Both the position numbers and the translations under genes were made by a program. Under the pieces are notes generated by a model. The model was not told where the DNA came from, did not search any database, and worked only from the letters and a program-made list of their open reading frames with translations. Below are positions 35,600 through 47,674 of a stretch of 64,000 nucleotides of DNA, in pieces. Each line of letters opens with the position of its first letter. The stretch's first letter is position 1. Origin of the DNA: Taenia hydatigena (lineage: Eukaryota; Platyhelminthes; Cestoda; Cyclophyllidea; Taeniidae); contig JADWOT020000004.1 of assembly GCA_036345935.2 (NCBI GenBank), positions 3,979,830 to 4,043,829 of the forward strand. Direction: 5' to 3'.

Positions 35600-37922
35600 G
35601 AAGAAGGAGAGGTATGCTTATACGAAAAGCGGGTGCAGCATGCAAAGAGCTAGCTTTCATAGGCCAGAACAGTGCCAGGATCAATGATGACTCTGTCGTA
35701 CAAATGAGGTGGTGACGGACGTCTAAATGTCCCTCTTTGTTGCCAAATTAGCTGCCGTATGCTCTAGCAGATTTCAACCGAATCCAAAATGAAGGAAAGA
35801 AAGAATGAGAGAGATGGAAGTGAAGTAAAGTGAAAGAGGTCGATAGCACTTCTTGAATGTGAAGGAGTCAACACCTGTATTTTTAACAAACCGTGCATAT
35901 GAGACCAAGCGCATTGCCATTTCCACCTTGATATATAGAAATCAGTTCACCCGCTTAGCTTGCTATACGTCTTTACACTGCTAGGCAGTTATACACACCT
36001 TACGGTCTTACCCTCTCCTACTTCACACAACACCGCATGTGTACGAAGGTGCAACAGCAAATATGACCCCAATGGCCTAATAGTTGAAGTGTTGCATTAA
36101 CCAGAAAAGCAATTTCACAAACTTTTTATGCTGTGATGCGAATAGAGAGCCTTCTCCCTCTTCATCGCCTAATAGAATGACTAAATCTGTTGATGATGGT
36201 GCTAGCGTAGGTGTCCTTCAAGTCCATTGGTCATGGTGGTCAGTAGTCCTCTCCAGCTGCCGTGATTGTTTCTATGCGGCTTCTTCGAAGTGCACTCAGC
36301 ATGGACACTGCCATTCGCTTCGTGCGTCCCCTCCTTTTCCACGTCTTCTTCTATTTCTTTACAGCTATCCTCTCTTTTCCAGTAGCTCTTTGTGTTCATT
36401 TGTCACGCCAGTCACATCTTATTTTCATTAGCTTTCATATGCAATTTTAACTGCTATGTCCCTAGTGTCGGCTGCAAAGGCTCCTTCCATTTTCTCCAAT
36501 CGCGGAGTCCACAGTAGAGGACTTTTGACGGGGCAAAATGGAGTATCTGCTGAAATCTGATGCACTCCTTATCAGCCACTTTTATCAAGTCCTCTTCGTC
36601 CACATGATCATTTGTCTGGACTGCCTCGTGTGAAGAGAGAGTACTTGCCTTAACTCAACACGGATAAAATTCTCGTTACTATGCAGACCTTACAGAAAAC
36701 GTGCGACTGAGTTCCCGAAATTGCACTAAAAGAGCAAATATTAGTTAGGCGAATATGAAGGCGAAGAAGCAAAACAAGTTCGTCACAATTTGGACTGTCG
36801 GCTTGGTAATATAACTTCATTGATTTGTTCAATTGATTGTTTCATCATTTGAAAGTCAACTGCCAGTCACTGTCAGATTGCACGTGCAGAGCATGCAGCT
36901 AAGAAGCAAATGTTGCATTTCAACAATGGTAGGCTCAACCCTTAGTGTCTCTTTGCATTACTTTCGCACAGCTGCGTGTTAGCAGCGGTACCAATACCTC
37001 GGGAATAACATTTGCAATAGCTTTTGTCATGATTTAAAGCATGGTGCTAGCTTCTATGCTGCTGATTCATACGAATTCGCTCAATGCCATGAGAATTTGA
37101 TATTAGTGGATAGTTTCAAAATTTTCGTCAGTTTTTCAAGCAGTTGCTATCATTCACTCCTATCCTTCTCCTCTCTCACCTTCGTTTCCATCCCAACTTT
37201 GGTGCTATTCGCTTGAATGCGAACGCTGACAAATTTTCTTAGCTTTCCGCCGGGTCTAGCACAAAACTTTAGGGCGAATATCAGTCGCAGCACTTGGGCA
37301 GCAAAGATCACGCCCTTCAAAGCTCCGAAGAAGAAGAATCATGTATAATTTGCGGATTCGCTTGCCTGAATCATCCATTTGGATTGCTGCCAACATGTTG
37401 CATGCTTACAGAATTTTTTTGATCGATTCAGCACCAGTGTCAGATAGATGACTCTCTTCTCCTCCTTCGGAAATCTTTACTTGACGGCAAACATATGTCA
37501 GCAAGAACCAAATCAAATGCCAATGTTACCGTATAAGTTCTAAGCACCGATTAGGTAGCAGCAGCATATCACCTCAAAATGCGGCGGCATGAAGGCGGAG
37601 ATACTGAAGGTGAGGTTAAGCAACGCGTGGAGTGGTAGAGGTGCCATAGTCAATAACCTCCCAATAATTTATCGGTGACATACAAATGAGGATATTTTGC
37701 ATTTAATTACCACTCTTAGGGCTGCCTAGAATACAACTCATTTTTGTGGTGCTTTATTTGGGAAGCATGCGTGCATTTCTACTCCAATTATTACAGGAAC
37801 TAAATAAAGCATTGCCTTCAGACTGTAAAGGAGGCAACAATGCCGCATTTTATGACGAGGTGGGAGTATCGAAACAGACCAACCTGCCAAGATGGAAGTC
37901 GCTCTAAGGACATTTTACAAGT
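35600..37922. other. No supported gene
   Basis: The 115-codon + frame at 36084 and its minus-strand shadow are low in signal. Confidence 0.4.
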
Positions 37923-38117
37923 ATGCGACGTAATAATTCACACTTAGCAAACACTCTACGGCCAGTGGCAACTAACCCGCATTCACTACCTAATTCAATC
38001 AAGAACCGCCTGCAAGATCTTTCCTCTCCATCCCTTCGCTTAAATAAACTGCGACGCCTCTCTCACTTCCAAGGAGCAGGCAAAGCTCACTGCGTGATAA
38101 CCAAAGAAGCGAAGTAG
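37923..38117 (+). CDS. Weak ORF candidate, 64 codons
   Basis: The ATG frame with an upstream in-frame TAA reads MRRNNSHLANTLRPVATNPH and later RLNKLRRLSHFQGAGK. The composition is basic and protein-like, but unassigned. Confidence 0.22.
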   Translation: MRRNNSHLANTLRPVATNPHSLPNSIKNRLQDLSSPSLRLNKLRRLSHFQGAGKAHCVITKEAK

Positions 38118-39067
38118 GCAAAAACGCGTTAAATTACTTACAGCAAAATTAATTATTTTACCCCCAAAGCACAAACATACGTCAACGTGAGTGCATAGAT
38201 TATACACTTGTCTGTGTTAAGGCCTTTTTCGATTAGTCCATCTATCCATACGATAACATCCACGTCACGCATGGTCTACTAACTCCACATCGTGCGCCCT
38301 GAAGCGCAATTTTTGGCACAATCCTGGTCATTTATGCATTAGTTTATGAATGAGAGTCCAAGATAAACGAGAAGGCAATAGGATCTCAACGGATTCTTCC
38401 ATTCCTCTGGCGTAGTCTTTACAAAACTGCATGTGGTAGGCATTAATGAACTTGATATTGCTTATTTCTAGATCAGAAGATTGTAAGAACGCTACTTTCG
38501 AGAATTAGATACCTATTTTAGAAGCAAAATTCCAGTCTTTGCAGAACTGTTAAAGTTTCAACACTATAATTCTAAGCACTTGTAAAAATTCGAATAATTG
38601 CATCAAAGTGCATTAAATCTATTCAGAGAAATAAACTTGTCACAAAATTTAGATGCAGTGTGTGCATTTCTTTGTTTGCTTTTCCTTGTTCCTCAAACTT
38701 ACCATATTATCACCTGCTCTGAACCCAGCTTTAGTTCTCCTCCGGCTCCTCCTTCCAAATTAGTCTACGCCAAGAATCCCTCAGTGAGCTCTAGTTGTGT
38801 TGCCGCTCATCCATTTTTATGAATGCTATCATTGAACGACCTAGAGACAGAGGCCAAGGACCAGATTCACAGCTTTAGCAATGTTGTCCGTCTCATTTTT
38901 GGCAAGACGTAGTGTTTCGTTAAGCCTCAGGACTTGTGACCGACCTCTAAGTTTGTCTTGAACCACTAAGTTTTAGTTCCATTCTCTCCAACCTCTCTCA
39001 ATTATCACCACATGCTCGCGGTGCGGTCTAGCCCATAACTCATTAAAACCCACACTCCACCCAATCA
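38118..39067. other. No supported gene
   Basis: The frame at 38598 has one hydrophobic run and no other support. Confidence 0.4.
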
Positions 39068-39553
39068 CTGCTATAGGAAAGTGGGACAAAGTCTACGCCT
39101 TATAAATGGCCTCTTCCACCCAACAATGGAGTCTGGGCGTTAACTACTCGCGTTTGATGACCCCAACTTAAACAAGTTAATGGGTGAGTTGATAGCACAG
39201 TCGTGCAGTGAATTCAACACGCGATTCTCAATTCCGTGGTCTAATCGTGCGTGCTGTTCTCCACAAAATAAATTTAATTCAATCGTGGGACACGAGACGG
39301 TACTCAGCAAGCTGTAGGCAGCACCTCTCAACACTGCTTAATTATCTTCACCAAGTAAGCTCGCTACTTTTAAATTAAGGCAGTACCCGTTCAGTGATAA
39401 AATGCTCTCGTTCGAGTGTCAGAATATAAAATCAGGACTGCGCTTGCTGTGGTCTGCGTAAAAGAGGACTGAGAAAGATCTGCCTGGAGTTATTGGAAGC
39501 AGCTGTTGCAAGCTAGTGTGCATAGGCATGATGGCTAGGTTTATAGCCAGTTT
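39068..39553 (+). repeat. Inverted repeat, left arm (486 bp)
   Basis: Reverse complement of 40146-40630 with few mismatches over most of the arm, fading near the inner end (GGCTAGGTTTATAGCCAGTT). It contains a 64-codon frame on the minus strand whose mirror is on the + strand of the other arm (one residue different). Confidence 0.92.
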
Positions 39554-40145
39554 AAAAAATAATTAAAAGACGAGACCATAGATAAATTTCTTTCAAAACT
39601 TGCAAAATTGGATGCAAACCGACGCCTCTTGCGTGCATATGAAAACACTCTGCTTCCCTTACACATGAAATAAATTCTCACATGCATATATGCAAAAATG
39701 GGGGTGTTTGATATCGCCAAAAGTAGGCTAGTGTCCCTGCTCATTCTTTGATATTTGGCACAATACATTGGCAGAACATGTATTGTTGACAGAAAATTTG
39801 ATTCATCACTACCCACTAAGGCAAATTTACGATAATGGCACTCGGATAAGCTCATTACGAATGTTGAAGGTATAATAAGCTAAATTAAATTCATGCAACT
39901 TTAAGCTTTGATCTGGGCTCTCGCTTTAATCAACTACCTACCACAGCCATCACAGTATAATCTATCAACCCCGATACATATCAGCCATCGAATTTCCGTG
40001 CAGAAGAGAAGATATTTGACTTAGAAGTCTTGCGATGTCTACAGTTCTATCCTTTTTAAGAGCTCTAACTAATGCGCAAGCGTAAAGGCAATGCCGCCTA
40101 TCTGAAGCTTGGCAAAGACTCCCTCTTCCCATTATTCCTACTTAG
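39554..40145. other. 592-bp spacer of the inverted repeat
   Basis: Unique sequence. A 104-codon minus-strand frame (39541-39855) has no motif. Nothing resembling a transposase was seen. Confidence 0.6.
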
Positions 40146-40630
40146 AACTGGCCAGAAACGGAGCCATCATGCGTATGCACACTAGCTTGCAACAGCTGCT
40201 TCCAATAACTCCAGGCAGATCTTTCTCAGTCCTCTTTTACGCAGACCACAGCAAGCGCAGTCCTGATTTTATATTCTGACACTCGAACGAGAGCATTTTA
40301 TCACTGAACGGGTACTGCCTTAATTTAAAAGTAGCGAGCTTACTTGGTGAAGATAATTAAGCAGTGTTGAGAGGTGCTGCCTACAGCTTGCTGAGTACCG
40401 TCTCGTGTCCCACGATTGAATTAAATTTATTTTGTGGAGAACAGCACGCACGATTAGACCACGGAATTGAGAATCGCGTGTTGAATTCACTGCACGACTG
40501 TGCTATCAACTCACCCATTAACTTGTTTAAGTTGGAGTCATCAAACGCGAGTAGTTAACGCCCAGACTCCATTGTTGGGTGGAAGAGGCCATTTATAAGG
40601 CGTAGACTTTGTCCCTCTTTCCTACAGCAG
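40146..40630 (-). repeat. Inverted repeat, right arm (485 bp)
   Basis: Partner of 39068-39553. It ends at CCTACAGCAG, 28 bases before the ATG of the ORF at 40659. The mirrored 64-codon frame lies at 40364-40558. Confidence 0.92.
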
Positions 40631-40658
40631 CGCATTCATGCAGGTGTACGCATAGGTC

Positions 40659-40985
40659 ATGGAGGACGTTGTGTTTGACGAATTTGTGCACATTCTATCA
40701 AAACCGGGCGTTTCGGTGAATGTAAGTAGAAGAGTTCCTTCGCCGATTGAGCGAGTATGCAGAAACCTGCAGAAGAGCTTTCGTGACAGAAAGCGTCACG
40801 TATTGCTTATCAACGATGTTGCTGCGCTTACATGCGCCATTCTTCTTGTGATCTTCGTCGCTGACCTACTCAGCACTCTCTGCGCTAGGAAAATCAAACA
40901 TGTAGGTTTTGAACTGCGCTTCTATCCGTGGACACTTTTGCAAGAAAATGGCGGAAATTCGTCGATTTATTCCTTTGAGTTTTAG
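40659..40985 (+). CDS. Hypothetical single-pass membrane protein ORF
   Basis: A 108-codon ATG frame starting MEDVVFDEFVHILSKPGVSV. A basic stretch (RNLQKSFRDRKRHV) precedes a clear membrane segment (AALTCAILLVIFVADLLSTL), which is followed by CARKIKH. A GTAAGT donor after codon 21 could instead make the first part a 5' exon. The frame stays open across it, which favours coding either way. No family was recognised. Confidence 0.42.
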   Translation: MEDVVFDEFVHILSKPGVSVNVSRRVPSPIERVCRNLQKSFRDRKRHVLLINDVAALTCAILLVIFVADLLSTLCARKIKHVGFELRFYPWTLLQENGGNSSIYSFEF

Positions 40986-41518
40986 TTTTCTCGATGTCAG
41001 CTTGTTTGTCATGTCTTTATTAGTCAGTTTTATTTAGTTACGAGTGACAAGCATTTTAAAGCAGCTTTTGAAAATAGATTAGTGTTACCGACCCTACATT
41101 CATTGACGCAAGCCATAGCAATTAAAAGACACTTTAGCTCTCTGATTTAATAAAATATCATTTTCTTTTGCGCAACGCATGCAGATGTATTCAAGTAAAA
41201 GATGGACTTTTCATGAGTGGTACTAACCTGCATTTTACTGTCCTGATCACCATGTTATTGGTCAAAATTGAGATAAAGAAAGCATTCTTAGAGGTGCATT
41301 TTTAGATGCAACAAAGGAAAACCGAAGGAGAAGCGCATTTACCCTCAGAATTGGAGGCAATTTAAATAGTACGATTTTATTTTTAGTGCGGTATGTGTAG
41401 CTACATCTTGCAACCAACCGCGCATATGATAGATTTAATACTTCATGTAAAGTGCAGACCCGATGAAAACTGATTCAGTTGTCTGTGCTAAAACCAGGCG
41501 CCTTCATTTTATTTGTAG

Positions 41519-41593
41519 ACGAAGATGCAAAGTGGCTTTGCGAGCATTTCAAATAGACCAAATAATCTTGGCATTGTCATCACTGCCTTCATG
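41519..41593 (+). CDS. Candidate exon
   Basis: Acceptor TTTTATTTGTAG and donor GTACAA enclose 25 codons in phase 0/0: TKMQSGFASISNRPNNLGIV then ITAFM. The frame remains open to 41761. It could belong to the gene of either neighbour. No family was recognised. Confidence 0.28.
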
Positions 41594-42625
41594 GTACAAA
41601 TTACAAGGCCGGCACTACTCCTAGAGACGGTATACGATGCGAAATCGGTAGGGCCTCATCATGCATTCGCGGCTTCTTACTTAAGCAAAATTGTGGCTTG
41701 TCGGTCATTTGACACTTTAATATTTATCTTCCAAAATTGTTTGCAGTCACCAATCGCTTGAACGACTCTTAAAATATGCACGGCTATGGGAAAAGACATC
41801 GGTTTTAACACATTTTAGAGGTGAGTCGTCTGGTTGTCTTCTTCCACAGACGAAAACCAGTACTTCGCTTGGAGTATAACCTAAGGAATGAATAGATGGC
41901 AGCAGTTATGGTAACAAAGTGTCTCTATGTCAAAAGATGCTTGCTGCTCATGATGCGGAAGCTATAAAATGAGTCGCGTTACTCTGAATGTTATTAATAC
42001 CAAATTCGGTCTACATTTGCTACTGTAAACAGCAAGATAAGCCAGTTAGTAGCATCTGCCACGCCAAACACTGTTAAGTTGATATTGTTCTGCGATTAAA
42101 TCACACTAAATGATTTTGAGGTGTGTATTCATGACGGTGACATTCGTCATTTAGAACCAGCGCAATGGCATCGGGCATTGGACTGCCACAACTGCATGTA
42201 ATGATAGCCGTCGTAATGAGTTTAAACTCTAAAGCAAAATTTATGCTTCGTTTTTATAGTCATTGCTGTATTTTGCTGCCGTAGCATTGTAAATTTAATA
42301 GCAACTGACAATTAATGGCTTTCATCCTTACAATGGCGAGAAATATGCAGTTTTAAAGAATTCACTAGGTCCACTTACATTGTCACGCTATCTGTTAGCA
42401 TCTGACAAGGAAACTAAATGCAACTAGTCCAACCCTTCCGTAGTTGACAAGGTTACGGTGCAAAAAAGCACCGTCGCGTTTATCCTTTAAAAACGAATCT
42501 CAGCCCATCGCTAGGAAACACATGATTTGGAGCAACCCCATACAAACACAGGCGCCACGTACCTGCAGCACTAGTAATCAGACATGCAAAAGCACGAAAC
42601 ACTAACCTCGTACTTGTGAATTTAG

Positions 42626-42836
42626 TACGGCATTGTCGGATGCATATCTGAGCCAGCGAACTGTGCACTGGTCTACACAATCTTCGTGCTGCTGCTTGTT
42701 GAATTCCGCACCAAATCGCCAGGGGCTCAAACCATCGCCCAATTTGTAGGGCGTCGCTTCGGCGTGGTTGCTCACGTCCTCACCATCACCCTTAGCTTCC
42801 TGACCAGCCTCTACACCCTCTCTGTCAACGTCATTG
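42626..42836 (+). CDS. Exon of a DUR3-like sodium:solute symporter
   Basis: Acceptor GTGAATTTAG and donor GTGAGC enclose 211 nt, phase 0 in and one base out. The peptide starts YGIVGCISEPANCALVYTIF, then LLLVEFRTKSPGAQTIAQFV and GRRFGVVAHVLTITLSFLTS. The order YGI-G, a hydrophobic helix ending VE-R, P-GA-T, then RFG--AH and a second helix matches the SSS family region of DUR3 urea symporters (Y-K-YGISG ... AP-AHT ... R-G-AAH). Such proteins import urea or polyamines with cations across the plasma membrane. Codon use is richer in GC than the surroundings. Upstream and downstream exons were not found, and the N gap begins 660 bp downstream. Confidence 0.58.
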
Positions 42837-43498
42837 GTGAGCAACTCCTGTCTTCCTACTTACCTTTTGTTAGTAGGGTGTGTTGCATTACATACGACTG
42901 TCATGAGAGCCCAAAATCAGTCAGTTTCAAGTTGTGGTCAAAAGTGGCTGTGTTGCGGATGCTAAGAAGCAGAATGCCAGGTACAAGCATTTGCAATGGG
43001 TGTTATGCAGCAATGCTATTAGGCTTTAGTCATTCGTAACGGTGTGCACCAAACTCCCACTTCGTCTTTACTGACAAGTTAATTCAGCAAGCGGTTTCTC
43101 CAAAGGACAAATTGAATCTATGCTAATAAAATTAAGCCAAAAGCAGCCGTATTGAGGCGATTAGAAAGGTATGCTAAGTCCTAGATTCAACCCAAAGCAG
43201 CATCAATTTATTTGCAGAGTTGATTAGATGCACGCGTTAAATGATAATGCACAAATCATTAAGGAGCAACAAACAGCCCAGTTACAGTTCCGACTTGCTT
43301 TGGTGACGCTTGTATCACCCCAAAACACAGAGAGTAACATAAATCTGTTTGAAATAATGCAAAGTTAACGTGAATTCTTGTACATCGTCAAAATAAGTGA
43401 GCTTTGTGTGCTTTGGCATCTGGAATGCCATCATAGTAAGCAGTGAGCAAATACTTCTGAGCCAAAATCATAACTGTTTTATGGGCAATTGCCAGAGC

Positions 43499-43598
43499 NN
43501 NNNNNNNNNNNNNNNNNNNNNNNNNNNNNNNNNNNNNNNNNNNNNNNNNNNNNNNNNNNNNNNNNNNNNNNNNNNNNNNNNNNNNNNNNNNNNNNNNN
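43499..43598. other. Assembly gap, 100 N
   Basis: A run of exactly 100 N, the usual scaffold placeholder. Sequence to its right aligns with 6731 onward and sequence to its left does not align with the flank of copy 1. Confidence 0.99.
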
Positions 43599-43644
43599 CA
43601 TATAAAATCTCTAGGCAAAGTTTTCCATCTCCACTTCCATTTAG

Positions 43645-43823
43645 CTCCATGTCGCGTGGAGAATGTCATTCTAAGACGAAACGGAGGCGATGTGTGACTA
43701 ACATGGAGGCTGAAATTAGAAAGGACGTGCAGTGCACCTGCAGACCTCGTGGTAGAATTCAACAAATCACGACGCGATGTCAAGCTGGGTCACCCATTCG
43801 ACGAAGCCTATTTGGCGCATAAC
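43645..43823 (+). pseudogene. FN3 domain with in-frame TGA (copy 2)
   Basis: Same as 6777-6955, including the TGA and the offset to the next piece, so the lesion predates the duplication or is shared by both haplotypes. The 5' exons of the gene are absent here, because the gap precedes it. Confidence 0.45.
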
Positions 43824-43835
43824 TGATTTCTGCAG

Positions 43836-43921
43836 GACATACTCGTTTCGCTTGCAATTTGAGGGTTTAGGAGGCATGCTCTCCTATCCACACGCCCTCT
43901 TCTCTGCAATTGAATACTCAG
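43836..43921 (+). CDS. FN3-domain exon fragment (copy 2)
   Basis: Same as 6968-7053 with a synonymous C to T change (CTG to TTG). Both splice sites are kept. Confidence 0.4.
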
Positions 43922-44329
43922 GTATATTAGTGCCAAAATACACTCCAGGTACGAGGAACAATTTAGGCGATCTGGATGTTCTTATCAGACCATAATTCTG
44001 TCGAGATGGAATTAAAACTGTGAATTCTGCTAGGTCCAAATAAGTAGCAGACACTGTCAGAATCATTTACAGAAGATTCAAAGAAAGGCAGGTCTCACGT
44101 AAGACATTGTTATAAAAGTAGCCTCTATTATTAAGCATGAGGAGATAAGACGAAGTCGAATGGATTTTCTAAGTTAACAGCTTCTTAGTGAGGTGCATTA
44201 AAAGTGGCGTTATGTGCCACAACAAAGCGTTTGTGGTTATTTGTGTCCTGAGACATAGGCGGTAGGGCGCCAATCACTTGTCTCGCTGACCGCGGGCCGT
44301 ATTTTAAATAATCCTTCGTGTCTGAACAG

Positions 44330-44465
44330 TGGCACTGTGCCTGCGAGTATGCTGTTCAATGGGATGAGTGGCTCCGATCCAGCTACTGTGAGGCGATGTC
44401 CGCATCCTTAATCAGTGCTGCGCCTGACCTGATCTCAATTTTATGTGTGTACATCAATCGTGAAG
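44330..44465 (+). CDS. Candidate exon (copy 2 of 7462-7597)
   Basis: Same acceptor and donor. The open frame is preserved, with a His to Arg change near the end. Confidence 0.25.
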
Positions 44466-44658
44466 GTGACATAGCATGTTTTTAAGTTCTCAAGCATTAT
44501 TCTTTTTCTTACCATCCTGTCCCACTTTGTAGACAGTAATTTGTGTTAGTGGTTTAAGTGCCACTCCTTGCAGGCATTAACTTACCAAGCCCTAAGGAAG
44601 GATTCGTTTGCAACGTCAAAGCATGAGTCCATCCTTTCGATTCAACTTCAATTTGCAG

Positions 44659-44753
44659 GGGTGTGCCATTTGCTCTAGCCTGGCTTATCCCACTAACTAA
44701 TTCCACAGCCCTCTATAAGTCACTGCTAGGATATTTGCCTCATGCTCCCAAAT
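44659..44753 (+). CDS. Candidate exon (copy 2 of 7791-7885)
   Basis: Identical splice sites and frame. The upstream sequence differs by one base. Confidence 0.25.
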
Positions 44754-45756
44754 GTGAGTAGCGCAGAGGGTACTAAGTGCCTTCAATACTTCCTTCAGCC
44801 CTTGCCACCTTTAGCGACCTCATGCAGATAAAAGCAATGACAACAGCTTAGTTAACTGTCCGCTATAAAGCACACATTGTGCTGTATTCCGTGGATTTCC
44901 ATTTGCAGCAAAAAGTGACGTGAGGATTTAAAAAATGAGAATGGCAGCCTGCATTCTCGAAGAGGAGGAGACCAGCTTTGGTTGTCTGCTACCTCATGCA
45001 GAGTTCAGTGAAAAGTAATAGTTCTGGGTGGTTGAAAATAGCATTATGCACAGTGAACACAACGTTGCAATTTGTAACATTGTCGACTAGACCGTGGATG
45101 CCATCAGTGTTGATAGCGTTCTACGATACACTGTTGAGATAACAAAATTTGCTGCAAGGAGTTGCCACCTTGTTTGGAATCTTTGTTACTAACTGTTTCC
45201 CATACCATGGTTTGGTAAGATTTGTGCCACCTTCCATACACTCCTTGTAAATAAATACCATTCCCAGTTAATCATTTGGTTAGTAGTGCATGCAAAATCA
45301 CTGCAAATGCTAAGAGTTTACCCAACTTCGTCTAACATTGCCAGTGAGTCATCGCAGACTCAGCCATCCACAGGGAACGAATGGAAGCATCGTTGTTTAG
45401 GATAGGTTTGTCAACGCCCCTGGATGCATAGTAAGTGTTTCGGTCATGAGGTTGCTTTATCCTCTTACCCTTTGCCCTTAGTATGAGCGGTGCCAGGGTC
45501 ATATATTGTTATCCATAAATGTCTAGCATCTCTATTTTTTAACAAGCACTTTAAATAGTTGAGCATCATCTTGATACACTCTTCGCTGCCATTGAAGCTC
45601 TCTTCGCTTCAGAGGAATACCTTGCCCGCGGTTGAACAAGGTCTAAGTCGAATAAAAACATAATTCACGAATGACTCCACGCAATTGCTGCGGCATGCTG
45701 AACGTCTCGACTCAAAACTCTACAAGATGACGATTTGCCTTCTGCTGGAATTCTAG

Positions 45757-45792
45757 GGTATCGTTCAGGAGAATGACACATTCACGGAGGTG
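45757..45792 (+). CDS. Candidate 12-codon exon within the copy 2 block
   Basis: Acceptor CTGCTGGAATTCTAG and a perfect GTGAGT donor enclose GIVQENDTFTEV in phase 0/0. The same frame is open on both sides apart from that TAG: STQLLRHAERLDSKLYK lies upstream and MEQFRQTTAEGKAKERG downstream. A coiled-coil-like gene fragment is possible. Confidence 0.3.
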
Positions 45793-47362
45793 GTGAGTGT
45801 ATACGCGGTGAAAATGGGCTCAGGTTATCAGATAATGGAACAATTTCGGCAGACTACCGCTGAAGGTAAAGCAAAAGAGAGAGGATGCAATTGATCCCAG
45901 CGTTTTATATTCCTACTAACTGCAACTGTTGCTACCTTCATAAAACACTCAAGGACGCTCCTCTTTGACAGCGATGGCAGACTGTCTTTGAGTTTTGAAC
46001 ATACTTCTGATGGCAATAAGCGGTACCGGGAGTAAGGTCGACTAGATCAGATGGATGCTTAATAACTGTTTCCTAACTCATTTTTATGAAGAAATCCTTC
46101 CAAAGTTACCTTTATGAAGAAACGATACTCTCACGCACTTTTGTCTTTTCGTTATTTTCTCCACTGACTGGCCTTAAGTCAGGCTGACAATAGGAATACT
46201 GGCCATTGTTTTGGCCATTAGCACAATAGTGATTATAATTATAGGGATGTGAAATGCAAAGATCGCAACGCAAGACCTGCGCATGTGAGTTCCATGATGC
46301 GGTGTATCTATCGTTACATACTTTTCATTATAAGAGGGCATCTTTATGACAAGACCACTGCATCCAGTATACTCTACAATATTCTTCAACTATGTTAGCT
46401 CGGATGATTGCCCCACAATGCTTCTATCTCCAATTGCCTCAATCACTAATACTACTCAACAAATTTTTAAAGGAGGCTTTGGCAGTGGACTTGCGGTTGA
46501 ACATGATCAATGTACACCAGTTTTACTTGCCATTTGAATGATATGGCTATTTCGGACAAAGAAACGTTGGTGGCGGAGAGCACAATGTATTAAATAGGAC
46601 TTTATCGGTGGACTGCAGGTCCGACTTAGTGACTGACTAACCTGCCGACGGGTCAATCGACTTATTAACCGGTTGTCTTGCCACCTGACCAAGGATTGAC
46701 ATTCTACTTGATTGACTAACAGATGGCTCATACTAGTCACCATTTGCATGTATTGTACTTGACGTTTGATGTTGTGATGTTCCATATCATTGCACTGAGC
46801 TTCGTTAAGGGTAGCGGGAACTATTCGGTCACTATGGCGTTTCCAATCTTTGTGTCAGTACTCTACCGATGCTCTTATAGTATTTAAATTCTTTCCCTTT
46901 AGGAAAGCGTGTAATGTGGATGAGGATGCAATGGAGGCAGAGTCTATTAGCTTGCCACCAAATATTTTAAGACGCAAGTTATCTAAGCTGATACCTCACT
47001 TATTCTTTTCATAACGCTAAGTGATTCCTTTTTGTAATTTGTGTTAATTTTAATTTTTGCGATTACACCAACATGACTACGTTGCGATTACATGGGTGTT
47101 ATCTGTTTTGTGCCGAGGACTTTGAATAGACAATCCGCTGCCTCTGTCCTTGTTCATTGCAAGTACCTGCTCATTTACCATCATGTTTCCATGCTTTTCA
47201 TGTATCATTAATAAGAAGGCTTGGTAGCTCTAGCTTGTTCACTAATGTGGTAGGATGCACCATGCTCAGCAAACACATCGCTTTCAATGCTTAAGCACCT
47301 GATCTGGAAGAACAGACACATTTACTGCAAGCAACAAGGTTGCAAGGTGCATCCAGTGGGCG

Positions 47363-47674
47363 ATGAGGGTAGAGAATGAGACGAGTGTGAGCAGTGCGGA
47401 AGCGGAAGATGGTGTGTTCTGGCAGAAATCTGTATATGAAAATCCATCATATTTGGGAGAGACCATTCAGCTGTACGACTGCGCTATCCTCGATAAGAAC
47501 ACCTCAACAGTGGACATCTTACGAACTGTCTTTTGGCTACGATTACAGCGGTTTAGGGCTGTTCAGCAAGATTCAAGTTGTCCACTTACCTCGGACTTAA
47601 AGTCCTTCAGCCAATCTACGTCCGTCATGATGCAGTGTTGGTCATTAGTTGCAAGAAGCTATTTCCAGCAGTAA
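47363..47674 (+). CDS. Weak ORF candidate in the copy 2 block
   Basis: Open from 47303, with the ATG frame starting MRVENETSVSSAEAEDGVFW. A second + frame (47394-47600) and a minus frame overlap, so the assignment is unsure. Confidence 0.18.
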   Translation: MRVENETSVSSAEAEDGVFWQKSVYENPSYLGETIQLYDCAILDKNTSTVDILRTVFWLRLQRFRAVQQDSSCPLTSDLKSFSQSTSVMMQCWSLVARSYFQQ

